Assembly: GCA_963850765.1 (NCBI GenBank) | Contig: CAWKMN010000002.1 | Coordinates: 186,001 to 250,000, forward strand | DNA length: 64,000 nt | Direction of reading: 5' to 3' | Source of the DNA: CAWKMN01 sp963850765 | GTDB lineage: Bacteria; Chloroflexota; Anaerolineae; Aggregatilineales; Aggregatilineaceae | Shown here: positions 50,128-59,649 of the stretch, one piece after another | How the letters are laid out: each line of letters begins with the position of its first letter | Numbering within the stretch: the stretch's first letter is position 1 | Made by a program: the position numbers and the translations under genes | Notes under the pieces: generated by a model | The model's input: only the letters and a program-made list of their open reading frames with translations | Told to the model about the DNA's origin: nothing | Databases searched by the model: none

Positions 50128-50493
50128 ATGGCAAAACGTATTCTGGTGGTTGAAGATAACCCAGACAATCGCACGCTGATCACCGATGTGCTGGCGTCGA
50201 TGAACTACGAAGTCATAGTAGCCGAAGATGGCGAAGAGGGCATCGCCAAAGCACAGCAGGAGCTTCCCGATCTGATCTTGATGGATCTCTCGCTGCCCAA
50301 GATGGACGGTTGGACGGCGGCCAAAACGATCAAACAAAACGCCGCGCTGGCCGAGGTTCCGATTATCGCGCTGACGGCGCACGCCATGGTCGGCGATCGC
50401 GAAAAGGCCCTGGAAGCCGGCTGCAATGATTATGTATCCAAACCGATCGACCTGCGCGAACTGGCGAGCAAGCTCGCGCATTTTCTGAAATAG
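50128..50493 (+). CDS. Single-domain response regulator (DivK-like)
   Basis: A 121-residue receiver with RILVVEDNPDNR (acidic pair), LILMDLSLPKMDG (phosphoacceptor Asp), IIALTAHAM (Thr) and YVSKPID (Lys): a complete pocket. The layout is that of DivK-like phospho-relay receivers. It follows the tandem kinases and precedes a receiver-cyclase, so it probably takes phosphate from them. Confidence 0.92.
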   Translation: MAKRILVVEDNPDNRTLITDVLASMNYEVIVAEDGEEGIAKAQQELPDLILMDLSLPKMDGWTAAKTIKQNAALAEVPIIALTAHAMVGDREKALEAGCNDYVSKPIDLRELASKLAHFLK

Positions 50494-50520
50494 ACTGGCA
50501 CCGAACAGGATAAGATTGCT

Positions 50521-51567
50521 TTGGAAGGCATGAAGGTACTTGTGGCCGAAGACAATCGCGACAGCCGCGAGCTGGTCAGTGATATTCTTCTGAGTCTGGG
50601 CCATGTGCCGATTCTGGCCCCAAACGGCCGGGTGGCGCTCGAAAAAGCTATGACGGAGCGGCCCGATCTCGTGATTCTGGACGTGAATATGCCGGAGATG
50701 GATGGGTTCGCCGTCTGCGCGGCGATCAAGCGCAGCCCGATCACGGCCCAGACCCCGGTGATCATGCTGACGGCGCAGGCGGACGTCGAGTTGCGTATCA
50801 CCGGATTAGGGTTGGGAGCCGACGATTATCTCGCCAAGCCGTTCCACCCGCGCGAACTGGTGGCGCGCATCGAAACCCGGCTGCGTGCCAAGGGGGAAAC
50901 TGACAGCCTGCGCGCGCAGCGCGAACAGATCCGGCAGACGTTTGAGCGGTTTGTCGCGCACGAGATTGTCGAGCAGCTGCTGCAAGACCCGACGCATGTG
51001 CAGTTGGGTGGGGCCGAGGCTACGGTCACGGTGATGTTCGCCGATCTGGAAGGCTTTACCACCGTGGCGGAGCACGCCTCTCCGGCACGGCTGATTGAAG
51101 TGCTGAACGGTTACCACGCTCTGCTGGTACACCATATCAAGGCCAACGGCGGTACTGTCAATAAGTTTCTGGGCGACGGCATCCTGGCGCTGTATAACAC
51201 GCCACTTCCGCAGCCCGATCACACGCTGCGCGCCGTGCGGACCGCGCTCAATATCCGCGACGCGCTGCCGGCCTTCCACCAGGATCTGGATCCGGTGTTT
51301 TGTCTGGGCGTGAACTTCGGAATCCACACCGGGCAGGCGATTGTTGGCAATATCGGCACGCCCGAACTGATGGACTTTACGGCGGTCGGGGATACGGTCA
51401 ATCTCGCCAGCCGCCTGCAAGGGCTGAGCGAAGACAGCCAGATTACCGTCAGCGAAGAAACCTACCATCTCGTGGCCGATCAGGTGATGGCTGAGCGCGT
51501 CGGGGCGCGTACCGTGCGCGGGCGCGAGGTGCCGGTCATTACGTATCTGATCGAGCGGCTGAAGTAA
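50521..51567 (+). CDS. Receiver-adenylate cyclase (class III)
   Basis: A 348-residue protein. Residues about 4-125 are a receiver (AEDNRDSR, LVILDVNMPEMDG, IMLTAQ, YLAKPF). From about 155 follows a class III nucleotidyl cyclase: TVMFADLEGFTTVAE (metal Asp), NKFLGDGILALY (second metal Asp and a Lys that favours ATP) and FTAVGDTVNLASRL (Asn and Arg of the transition state). The Lys and Asp/Thr substrate residues suggest cAMP. It starts at TTG 50521 with AGGA upstream, or at ATG 50530. It is the likely output of the island. Confidence 0.9.
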   Translation: MEGMKVLVAEDNRDSRELVSDILLSLGHVPILAPNGRVALEKAMTERPDLVILDVNMPEMDGFAVCAAIKRSPITAQTPVIMLTAQADVELRITGLGLGADDYLAKPFHPRELVARIETRLRAKGETDSLRAQREQIRQTFERFVAHEIVEQLLQDPTHVQLGGAEATVTVMFADLEGFTTVAEHASPARLIEVLNGYHALLVHHIKANGGTVNKFLGDGILALYNTPLPQPDHTLRAVRTALNIRDALPAFHQDLDPVFCLGVNFGIHTGQAIVGNIGTPELMDFTAVGDTVNLASRLQGLSEDSQITVSEETYHLVADQVMAERVGARTVRGREVPVITYLIERLK

Positions 51568-51645
51568 AGTTAGCAGTAGACAGTAGACAGTTTTTGGAAA
51601 GCGGTTTTGAGCTATGAGTTTTGAGTTGTGAGTTAAGACGGGTTA
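51568..51645. repeat. Heptanucleotide array (RGTNNNN units) after the cyclase stop
   Basis: AGTTAGC, AGTAGAC twice, AGTTTTT, then decayed units, and AGTTTTG, AGTTGTG, AGTTAAG. It begins directly after the stop codon at 51565-51567. Confidence 0.8.
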
Positions 51646-51720
51646 GCCCGGTCAGCCGGGCTGGAAGCCTCATAAACGGATTCCTGTCTTGCCGACTGGG
51701 GTATTCCTTCGCCTCGCCCA

Positions 51721-51790
51721 ACTGAGCACTACCAACTGTCAACTGCTTACTGCTAACTCACAACTCAAAACTCACGACTCACAACCGTCT
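51721..51790. repeat. Heptanucleotide array (ten ACYNNNN units)
   Basis: ACTGAGC, ACTACCA, ACTGTCA, ACTGCTT, ACTGCTA, ACTCACA, ACTCAAA, ACTCACG, ACTCACA, ACCGTCT, an unbroken 7-nt period ending 3 bp before the stop codon of the zinc-ribbon gene. Confidence 0.88.
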
Positions 51791-51793
51791 TTC

Positions 51794-53474
51794 TCATCCC
51801 CAGCCCGGCAGCGGCGCAACGGTCGTCCGGTACGCGCGGGCGTGAACCGTGCCGATCACCCACAGCGTCACGCCGCCCCACAGCCCCACCGCGGCGATCC
51901 CCGCCGCAATCGCAAAGGCCACCGCGCCATCCTTCGCCGTCGAGACATCATCGGGATCGGCTTCCAGCGGGCTGAAATGCTCCTCGAACAAGGTGATAGC
52001 CGGATACGCTTCGCGCAGCGCGGCCTGATACTGCTCGTCACGCAGCACGATCCCGGCGATGACCGCCAGTGCTATCAGCAGCAGCAGGCTGACGACGAAG
52101 ATCGCCGCGCCGAACATCGCCCAGCGGCGTCCCACGCGGGCCCGCTGCCGCCGGACATGGGCCGCGCCGGAGCCATCCTCGTAGACCTGCCCATCCGACT
52201 CCAGCACGATATCCACATAATCGCGCCGGAAGCCGCTCAGCAGCAGCATGAACAGATACCAGAAGGCTCCGATGATCGTGATCAGCGCCAGCAGCCAGCC
52301 CGCGGCCCCCAACGATTTCCCCATTGACAGAGACGCTTCATAGGCGGAGTTAAAATGCAGTCGGTAGCCACCCCGCCGGTAATCCTGCACGCGCTGCTGA
52401 ACATAAGCGGCGGGTGACGGAACCACCGGCTGCATCGCCTCGTAGCCATAGGTAGCGGGCGGCGGCGCAATACTGGCCGGGGGCAGGGGAGCCGGTGCCG
52501 GCGGCGGTGTGTAGGGGGCTGGTGGGATGGCGGTGGTCGGACGCTCCATCAGCGGGCGCGTCAGCGTCCGTTCCGCGCTGTGGGGTCGTTCGCCGGGGGC
52601 AAGCTGTGCCGTCGGCATTTCGGATGTCTCGGCTGCCTGTTCCTCGATGATAGGAGCGGATCGTTCCACCGGGCGCGCCTGGGTAATATCGGGCGCGAAC
52701 GTGGCTGGCCGCTCTTCGACGGGGGTGGATTCGTCGGGGGCTTCCGCTACCTCGGGAACCGCTTCGATAAACTCCGCCTCGTCGCGTATCTTGTCCCAAA
52801 CCGGACCCTCATCAACGGGCTCCGGCTCGGCATCAGCTTCCAGTTCTTGCACAAACTCCGGCAGATTCGATAGGCGGCGCTTCGACCTCCGCTCCGATCT
52901 CTTCAGCGGGCGTGTCATGTGCTTTGGCTGCCGGGAGCAGACTCTTGAACACAGCCAGGGCGTTAGGCAGGCGCGTCGTCGGGAGCTGGGCGCGCGCTTC
53001 GGCTTCGGCTTCGGTTTCGGCTTCCTCATCCAGTCCGGCTAACTCGTCGGCTTCCGCTTCGGCTTTGGCCTCACTCGCCTCACCGTCGCGGATTTCATCC
53101 TCAACAATGGGAAGACTCGCTTCCCAGGCATCTGCCGGGGCCAGTCCCTCTACTTCAGCCGCCTCCTCGCCCGACTCCACAAGGTCGAGAGGTTCTTCCG
53201 TGAACGTCTGCTCGACGTGGTCCAGTGAGTCCTCACTTTCGACGGTTTCGAGCCGCGCCTCGGCGGGTTCAGCACTGCGCCGGAATTCCGGGATTACGAG
53301 ACCAGCGGCGGAATCGGCCGGGCTGGCATTCGGATCAAAAATCTCGGCCACGGCTTCAAACTCGCGTTCGTCCGGGGCCGGTTGGTCCAATGGATGGTCG
53401 CAGCGCGGGCAGTAGTTGTCGCTGCTCATGACATATGCGCCGCAGTTCGGGCAGCGCTGCATAGACTGACTCAA
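51794..53474 (-). CDS. Zinc-ribbon membrane protein with long acidic linker (frameshifted)
   Basis: Two overlapping frames form one protein of about 560 residues. The N-terminus (TTG 53474 with AAGGA, or ATG 53462) has a zinc ribbon CPNCGAYV..CPRCDHPL, followed by a very acidic Glu/Ala linker. The frame breaks near 52868 (EAPPIES) and continues in another as LPEFVQELEADAEPEPVDEGPVWDKI, then a Pro-rich stretch and two to four membrane helices (about 52330-52250, 52130-52060, 51930-51860). Zinc ribbon plus membrane domain is common in Chloroflexi proteins of unknown role. Start and break point are approximate. Confidence 0.7.
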
Positions 53475-53667
53475 GGTAACAACATCCTTCTCGTCGATCG
53501 ATCGTTCACATTTACCGCCGATTCTACAACGATCCGGCGAGCGCTGCCCCATGCCTGCCGGGCGGTCAGGCTCCCATCGGCCTGCGCCGAGTCGTGCGGG
53601 TGAGGGATGGGGCGCGAGAATGTGATTTGAATGGGGTAGGTCTGATTGGCCAAGGGCAAAAATGTAA

Positions 53668-53700
53668 GGGCGGACCTGTGGCCCGCCCCTTTTTTCGTTT
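53668..53700 (-). terminator. Terminator-like hairpin after glyA-gcvT
   Basis: GGGCGGGCC/GGTCCGCCC stem with T-rich sequence on both sides. It is 14 bp beyond the glyA-gcvT stop and could work in both directions. Confidence 0.55.
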
Positions 53701-53713
53701 CTTTTACCCGATG

Positions 53714-56700
53714 CTACTTCTTCCGGGCCGGGAACCGGCTCAGGACGGTGACGGGGTTGGGCACCACCGTCTTATCCCCGATGACCAATTGGCTCAGCGG
53801 CTTTTTGATCTCGGCTTTCTCCGCGCCCGCGTAGACCAGCAGCGGCGTACCCTCGTCGGCATGGGAGAGCTTGATGTACGCCTGCCCGGTCTGGTAGCCT
53901 TCCGAATCGATGCTGCACGACGTCACCGTGCCGACGACGCGCCCGCGCGCATCCACCAGCGGATCGCCGGGGTGCGGTGCGCGCATCCCCTTGCTGTCCA
54001 CGCGGAAACGCGTCACGACGGCGTCCCGCTCGCGCTCGTGGGCAAGATAGGCCGCCTTGCCGATGAAGAACGGCTTCCACGTCTTGACGTACCCGATAAA
54101 CCCCGCGTCGGCCGGGCCGAGGTTGAGATCGCCCGCCAGTTCGTGCCCATACAGCGGCAGGCCGGCTTCGGTCCGCAGGCTGTCACGCGCGGCCAATCCC
54201 ACGGGAGTCGCGCCAGCCTCGGCCAGATCCTTGAACAGCGCCGGGGCTTTGTCCGGGTTGACAAACAACTCATACGCGACGCGCTCGCCGGTGTAACCCG
54301 TGCGCGCCACGACCAGATCGTATCCGCCCAGCGTCGCGCGTGTTACGCCCGCCCAGGGCAGTGCCTTCACGCGTGCCTTGTCGGCCGGGTCGCCGTGCAG
54401 GCTGAGCAGAATATCGCGGCTGGTGGGGCCTTGCAGCGCAATATCGACGCGGCGCTCATCGCCCAACGCCGGATCGCGCAGGTCGCGGATCGTGACGGCG
54501 TCGCGGCCGGGCAGGGCGACATACGGGCGATCCGGGTCGGCCTGCACGCCGCCGCGCTGAAGGGCGTTGATCCACGCCCAGTCTTTATCGTTGTTGGACG
54601 CGTTCACGACCATGATGAAGTAGTCGTGCGCCAGCCGGTAAATGAAAATGTCATCAATCGGGATGCCGTCGATGCCGAGCAGGTAGCTGTAATGCGCGTT
54701 ACCCGGTTCCAGCGCCACGACGTCGTTGGCCGTGACGGCGTTCAGAAAGGCTTCTGCGCCCGGCCCGCCGAAATCGAACACACCCATGTGCGAGACATCA
54801 AACAGGCCCGCCTGGGTGCGCGTGGCGAGATGCTCCTCGACCACCGACGAATACCAGACCGGCATATCCCACCCGGCGAACGGGACCATCTTCGCGCCTA
54901 ACTCGCGGTGCAGCGCGTTCAATGTGGTCTTGAGCGGCGGCGGATCGGCGGGTTCTTGCCAGCTAAAGACCGACAGGGCCGCGCCATCCCGTACTGCACG
55001 AGCGTGACAGCCGACATAATACGCTTTGCCCGGCGCGAATCCGGTGCCATCAGCCGACCAGTCCGCGTCGAGATCCCACGCGGTGAACGCGCTCATATCC
55101 GGCTCCGGGTTGAGCGGGCTCACGCTGACCGGGCCGGGCACCTTGGCGTAGACGTCGGTCGGGTCGAACTTCACGAACCCGTCCGAGAGCGCGCGCAGCC
55201 AGGACGCCACAAGATCGGCGTTGCGCTCGACGTGCAGGTGATAGACCTCGTCATACAGCCGGTGGACAATCCCGCGCGCGAGGGGCGTGCCGTCGGCGGC
55301 TAACACCCAGGTCGGCTGGTACTCGGTGTCACGCAGAGCGCGGACATCACTCGTCAGCACCGTATCGAGAAAGTCCAGCACGGCCGGACCATAAATATCG
55401 ATGGTGTGCCAGTGACCCTCGTCCTGTTCGGGATATTCGGGCAGCACGCCAAAATGCTCCGCCGCCGCGTCCGCCTCTTTGGGGTAGGCGGCGAGGTCGG
55501 GCACCGGGTAGTCGATGCCGGCCGACGACGTCAGACGGTGGACAGCCTGTCGCGCGTTGAGCAGCACGTCAAAATCGACCTTCGCGCGCCATTGGTCTTT
55601 GCGATTGGTCCCGACAAATTTGAACGGCTCGCACGCGCACAACACATCCGCCATGATGCCGGCCAACTGGTCGATCTGCGGTTCGCGGAAGCCACGCTGT
55701 GTGATCCACGGTGTGCCGAGCCGGATGCCGGTGGCACGGAACGGCGTTTCGTCGCCGGGAATGGTATTGCGGTTGAGCACGATCCCGGCCAGATCGAGGA
55801 TGCGCGCGGCCATGTCCCCGCTGAGCGGCGTGCCATCGGCACCGCGCACGCTCTTGCAGTCCACCAGCAGCAGGTGCGTATCGGTCCCGCCGTGGGGGAT
55901 GCGCAGCCCACGCTCCGCCAGTTTTTGGGCGAGCCGCTGCGCGTTGATCACGATCTGGCGCTGAAGCTCCTGGAACTGCGGCGTCGCTGCCAGCCGGAAC
56001 GCCACCGCCATGCCCGCAATCGCGTTCATGTGCGGGCCGCCCTGTTCGCCGGGGAACACCGCGTGATCCAGCCGCTTGGCGAGTTTGCGATCCGTCGTCA
56101 TCAGCACGGCACCGCGCGGGCCGGCCAGCGTCTTGTGCGTGGTGAAACTGATCACATGCGCGATCCCGACCGGCGAGGGGAATACGCGCGCCGCTAACAG
56201 GCCGGAGACGTGCGAGACGTCCGCCAGCAGGTACGCGCCCACTTCGTCCGCAATCTCGCGGAACTTCTTCCAATCGGGCGCATAGGGATAGGACGTGAAC
56301 CCGGCGACGATCACTTTCGGACGGTGTTCGAGCGCCTGGGCGCGAATCGTGTCGTAGTTGAGGCGCTCCGTCTCGGGGTCGACGGTGTAGCTCACCACGT
56401 TGTACAGGATGCCGCTGCGGCTGGCCGGACTGCCGTGTGTCAGGTGGCCGCCGTGCCGGAGGTCCATGCCCATCAGGGTTTCGCCCGGCTTCATGAGGGC
56501 GCTGTAGACGGCGCTGTTGGCCGGCGAACCGCTGAGCGGCTGCACGTTCACCCAGATGTCATCAGGCCCGACGGTATCCGTGGCGAAGACTTCGGCCGCG
56601 CGCCGCCGTGCCAGGCTCTCGATAATGTTGGCGAATTCGGTGCCTTTGTAATAACGCGAATCGGATAAGCGCCGGTATTCAGCGAGGCGGATATCGATAT

Positions 56701-56926
56701 TGAGGATTTCCTGTTGCGTGAAATGATGCCAGTGCTCGTCGGGATAACCTTCGGCATACAGGTTGTGAAAAACCGAGCCGACGGCCTGCCGAACCGCAAA
56801 AGGCACGCTCGACTCTGAGGGGATCAGGTTCAGCCACTTGGCCTGCCGGATCGCCTCCAGATCCACCAACGCTGCCACGTCGGGGTCCAGATCGGACAGG
56901 TCGCCGCGAAAAAGAAAGTCGTTCAT
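53714..56926 (-). CDS. glyA-gcvT: Serine hydroxymethyltransferase-glycine cleavage T protein fusion
   Basis: A single 1070-residue protein. Residues 1 to about 470 are SHMT with the PLP lysine K265 in SFTTHKTLAGPRG and LSGSPANSAVY. About 470-660 is a poorly conserved linker domain, and about 665-1070 is the aminomethyltransferase GcvT with GAKMVPFAGWDMPV, DVSHMG and GYTGERVAYELF. SHMT makes or uses 5,10-methylene-THF with serine; GcvT makes it from glycine. Joining them would pass methylene-THF and glycine between two steps. AAGGAG precedes the ATG. An 8-bp inverted repeat lies 30 bp upstream. The other glycine cleavage genes are at 24.9-29.0 kb. Confidence 0.95.
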   Translation of the reverse strand: MNDFLFRGDLSDLDPDVAALVDLEAIRQAKWLNLIPSESSVPFAVRQAVGSVFHNLYAEGYPDEHWHHFTQQEILNIDIRLAEYRRLSDSRYYKGTEFANIIESLARRRAAEVFATDTVGPDDIWVNVQPLSGSPANSAVYSALMKPGETLMGMDLRHGGHLTHGSPASRSGILYNVVSYTVDPETERLNYDTIRAQALEHRPKVIVAGFTSYPYAPDWKKFREIADEVGAYLLADVSHVSGLLAARVFPSPVGIAHVISFTTHKTLAGPRGAVLMTTDRKLAKRLDHAVFPGEQGGPHMNAIAGMAVAFRLAATPQFQELQRQIVINAQRLAQKLAERGLRIPHGGTDTHLLLVDCKSVRGADGTPLSGDMAARILDLAGIVLNRNTIPGDETPFRATGIRLGTPWITQRGFREPQIDQLAGIMADVLCACEPFKFVGTNRKDQWRAKVDFDVLLNARQAVHRLTSSAGIDYPVPDLAAYPKEADAAAEHFGVLPEYPEQDEGHWHTIDIYGPAVLDFLDTVLTSDVRALRDTEYQPTWVLAADGTPLARGIVHRLYDEVYHLHVERNADLVASWLRALSDGFVKFDPTDVYAKVPGPVSVSPLNPEPDMSAFTAWDLDADWSADGTGFAPGKAYYVGCHARAVRDGAALSVFSWQEPADPPPLKTTLNALHRELGAKMVPFAGWDMPVWYSSVVEEHLATRTQAGLFDVSHMGVFDFGGPGAEAFLNAVTANDVVALEPGNAHYSYLLGIDGIPIDDIFIYRLAHDYFIMVVNASNNDKDWAWINALQRGGVQADPDRPYVALPGRDAVTIRDLRDPALGDERRVDIALQGPTSRDILLSLHGDPADKARVKALPWAGVTRATLGGYDLVVARTGYTGERVAYELFVNPDKAPALFKDLAEAGATPVGLAARDSLRTEAGLPLYGHELAGDLNLGPADAGFIGYVKTWKPFFIGKAAYLAHERERDAVVTRFRVDSKGMRAPHPGDPLVDARGRVVGTVTSCSIDSEGYQTGQAYIKLSHADEGTPLLVYAGAEKAEIKKPLSQLVIGDKTVVPNPVTVLSRFPARKK

Positions 56927-56956
56927 CCCATCTCCTTAAAAATATACAGTACAACC

Positions 56957-56978
56957 ACACAATGGAGTGACATTGTGT
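56957..56978. promoter_or_regulatory. Inverted repeat upstream of glyA-gcvT
   Basis: Arms ACACAATG (56957-56964) and CATTGTGT (56971-56978) with a 6-nt gap, about 30 bp before the start codon. A candidate repressor site or short 5'-UTR hairpin. Confidence 0.45.
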
Positions 56979-57049
56979 CTTAAAAATTCTATCACTCTGA
57001 CCGGGGGAGTGCTACTGCTGAACAGGTATCTCCCCGGTGCCCACAAACG

Positions 57050-57080
57050 ACAAACGCCCTGCGCGCGATCACAGGGCGTT
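57050..57080 (-). terminator. Terminator of tRNA-Val
   Basis: AACGCCCTG/CAGGGCGTT stem followed on the minus strand by TTGTCGTTTG, 8 bp after the tRNA 3' end. Confidence 0.7.
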
Positions 57081-57088
57081 GGGCAGGT

Positions 57089-57161
57089 GGGTGGCAAGGG
57101 ACTCGAACCCCTGACCCCCTCCTTGTAAGGGAGGTGCTCTAACCAACTGAGCTAGCCACCC
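57089..57161 (-). tRNA. tRNA-Val (TAC)
   Basis: 73-nt cloverleaf. Acceptor arm GGGTGGC/GCCACCC, D arm with AGCTCAGTTGGTTAGAGC, anticodon loop CTTACAA (anticodon TAC) on a CCTCC/GGAGG stem, T arm with GGTTCGAGTCC. CCA is not encoded. Confidence 0.95.
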
Positions 57162-57326
57162 GTGCGTAAGGGTAGGGTGCATTATAGCGCCGGGAGGGAA
57201 GCGGCGTCAAGTGCTGGCCGGAGAAGAACTGATCGGGCCCTTCAACGTCGATGTCTGCCAAATCCAGCCGCCCATGGCCGAACAGGGTTATGATATAGCT
57301 ATGACGATACAAGGAGGATTCCCCCA

Positions 57327-57802
57327 ATGAGCACGATCCATGTGGAAGTATCGGACGTCATCAAGGCGCGCCCTGAGCAAGTCTATGCCGTGCTGTCGGA
57401 TTATCGCACGGGCCACCCCGCCATCCTGCCGAAGCCCTACTTCACCAGCCTGACGGTGGACGAGGGCGGGCAGGGGGCCGGCACTCGGATTCAGGTCCAT
57501 ATGAAGGTCTTGGGCGCTGAACGGCACTACCAGTTCGTCATCCGCGAGCCAGAGCCGGGCCGTGTGTTGGTCGAGTCGGATGAAGCGGCCGGCGTGACGA
57601 CGACCTTCACGGTTGAGCCGCTCGACGGTGGCGAGTTAGTCGCGCGTGACGATCACCACCGGTCGCCAAACCCGCCGCTGGATTTGCCGGTCTGATGGAA
57701 CGAGTAATCAGCCCGCCGGTTTCGCGCTACATCTACCGCAAGGAATTGCAGAAGCTCGCGGCTTATCTACAGCGCCAGCCGGTTTCGTCAATAATGGGAT
57801 AG
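57327..57802 (+). CDS. SRPBCC-family (START-like) protein (frameshifted)
   Basis: Small ligand-binding domain of the polyketide cyclase/SRPBCC type, of about 155 residues once frames are joined. It starts MSTIHVEVSDVIKARPEQVYAVLSDY, the usual first strand and helix. After ELVAR the frame fails near 57640; VTITT and then VAKPAAGFAGLMERVISPPVSRY, with YRKELQKLAAYLQ (the long C-terminal helix), lie in the next frames, to a stop at 57800-57802. Probably one or two single-base errors. Ligand unknown. Confidence 0.75.
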
Positions 57803-57870
57803 AGGTAGGGACAACGCAAGGGCTGTCTATTTAGGGCGAGGCAAGCCCACAGCCCCCTCCCAATTACCAT

Positions 57871-58920
57871 TTACGCCATAGTCTCGTGAGGCTGGGCGTG
57901 CAGCTCTACTCCCAGCCGCTTCAGCACGCGCAGCGCCCGCAGCGTGACCCACTTGCTCGGTTTGCCCTTCTTCTCTACGTCGATCCACAGCTTGCCATGA
58001 TAGCTGTATTCCAGCTTCCATCGACCCTGTTCATCCTGCTTGGAGAGCATCAGCGCGACGGCATCATGCAGCCGCGGATCATCGACGATGCCGGCTTCGG
58101 TGAGCGCTTCCAGGTTCAGCAGCACGTCCGTCACATATCCCAGCGGATAGCCGAACTTAAACCAGCTTGAGCTGATTCGCTCCCGATATGGATACTCGGC
58201 GCGGGCAATGTCGTACCGCAGCAGAAAATCGATGCACGCCTGGACCGCAGCCTCAACCATCGGTGTCCGTTCCTCTAGCGGCACCGCATTCAACGCCCAT
58301 AGCACTCGTACCGCGCCCCATCCGCACGGCAGCCCGTAATTGGCCGCGCAGACGAAACCCGGACCCTGAATGCCCGATTTGAAATAGGCGTCATAGCCAT
58401 CACCCGTCACCGACCGGGCCAGCCGGTCAACCGCCCGCGCCAGCCGCTCGTCACCCCACATGCCCAGATCGAGCAGCGCCCGCACGACATTGCCCCACAA
58501 GCAGTGAATCGCCAGCCCTGGCGCACCGCTAACCGAAAACGCGCCTGCTTTGGTCTGGGCATGGCCGAAGACGTACTCCACGGCACGCTTCACCCGCTCA
58601 TCCCGCCCATCAGCGCCCAGCTGCGCCAGAAACAGGAGCGACCAGAGCGTGCCCTGATATTTGGGAGCGTATCCCGGCCCCGGCTTGACCCAATACCCCT
58701 CATCCGCCTGTGCATCCAGCATGACCGGGATCGGCCCCGATGCCATCACGTCCGCCTGGGCTGCTAGCACGTCTGGATCCGACGCCGAGCGTCCCAACAA
58801 ATCGCACAGGGCGAAGTATCGCACGCCCGGACTGACGGGATCGGGTTCGAGCAGCCACGGGAGCGGATTAGCTTTGAGCTGATTCTGCCACGGGTTCATA
58901 TTCCTCTCCATTTGGTTCAC
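57871..58920 (-). CDS. Alpha-toroid (prenyltransferase/squalene-cyclase-like repeat) protein
   Basis: A 349-residue cytoplasmic protein made of repeated helical pairs with GYW, LW and GRW motifs (DEGYWVKPG, YQGTLWSLLFLAQLG, DEQGRWKLEYSYHG). This recalls the prenyltransferase/terpene-cyclase alpha/alpha toroid. The DxDD or QW motifs of real cyclases are not evident, so it is probably not a cyclase; many bacterial proteins of this fold have no known role. It faces the DinB gene divergently. Confidence 0.7.
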   Translation of the reverse strand: MNQMERNMNPWQNQLKANPLPWLLEPDPVSPGVRYFALCDLLGRSASDPDVLAAQADVMASGPIPVMLDAQADEGYWVKPGPGYAPKYQGTLWSLLFLAQLGADGRDERVKRAVEYVFGHAQTKAGAFSVSGAPGLAIHCLWGNVVRALLDLGMWGDERLARAVDRLARSVTGDGYDAYFKSGIQGPGFVCAANYGLPCGWGAVRVLWALNAVPLEERTPMVEAAVQACIDFLLRYDIARAEYPYRERISSSWFKFGYPLGYVTDVLLNLEALTEAGIVDDPRLHDAVALMLSKQDEQGRWKLEYSYHGKLWIDVEKKGKPSKWVTLRALRVLKRLGVELHAQPHETMA

Positions 58921-59019
58921 CGCACTTGTCTCATCTTACCATGACTGGATGGTGCCTGGGCAAGCCCGCAGAGGTATAGTATCGGCGATCGATTGGCAGC
59001 ATACACGCAAGGAGCTATC

Positions 59020-59481
59020 ATGCAACCGTTCGCCGCAGATTTTCTGACTATGCTCGAGACCCAACACAACGAGATCGAGCGTCTGATGGATGGTCTCTCA
59101 CAAGAGGCCCTTGACTGGTCGCCAGGGCCGGAGATCAACTCCATCGCCGTGCTCGTCACGCATATCGCCGGAGCGGAGCGCTTCATGTTTGGTGATGCGA
59201 TCGCCCGCGAGTTATCCAACCGGGATCGCCCTGCGGAGTTCGAGACGCGCGCTGTTGACGCGGCGGTGCTCAAGGAGCGGCTGGCGCAGGCACTTGCCTA
59301 CGCGCGGCAGGTGCTCGACGGGCTGACGCTTCAGGATCTCGAAACGCGGCGCACGTCGCCCACCACTGGCAAGGAATATGGGCTAATGTGGTGGCTGGCC
59401 CGTGCGATCGACCACAACGCTACCCATGTGGGGCATATCCAGCTTACGCGCCAACTCTGGGATCTGCGCGATCAAGGGTGA
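59020..59481 (+). CDS. DinB-family protein
   Basis: A 153-residue four-helix bundle of the DinB/DfsB type, starting at ATG 59020 with AAGGAG upstream. The three metal-binding His appear in LVTHIAGAERF and DHNATHVGH. Members include thiol-dependent S-transferases; the thiol substrate cannot be told. Note that a PIG-L deacetylase of the MshB/BshB type occurs at the other end of the window, so a low-molecular-weight thiol is possible. Confidence 0.85.
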   Translation: MQPFAADFLTMLETQHNEIERLMDGLSQEALDWSPGPEINSIAVLVTHIAGAERFMFGDAIARELSNRDRPAEFETRAVDAAVLKERLAQALAYARQVLDGLTLQDLETRRTSPTTGKEYGLMWWLARAIDHNATHVGHIQLTRQLWDLRDQG

Positions 59482-59483
59482 TT

Positions 59484-59587
59484 GGTTTTTAGTTGTTGGT
59501 TTGTGGTTGTTAGTTAGGGTGTTTGAGTTGGGCCTCATCCCCGGCGTGCAGCCCCGAAGGGGACGTCGCGCCAGAGGTGAGGTAAAC
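59484..59587. repeat. Heptanucleotide array and palindromic element
   Basis: 59484-59518 has RGTNNNN units (GGTTTTT, AGTTGTT, GGTTTGT, GGTTGTT, AGTTAGG), beginning 3 bp after the DinB stop. 59532-59587 has a MITE-like end with CAGCCCCGAAGGGGAC and AGGTGAGGTAAAC. Confidence 0.75.
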
Positions 59588-59649
59588 CGCCCGGCGTTCG
59601 TTACCGATCGCGGTTGTCAAATTTCATTCTGGGGCGGGTTTTCAATCGT

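Noticed and set aside
57000..57040. Riboswitch upstream of glyA-gcvT
   Set aside because: Only a GGGGAG/CTCCCC hairpin is seen; the glycine aptamer blocks found at 24574 are absent.
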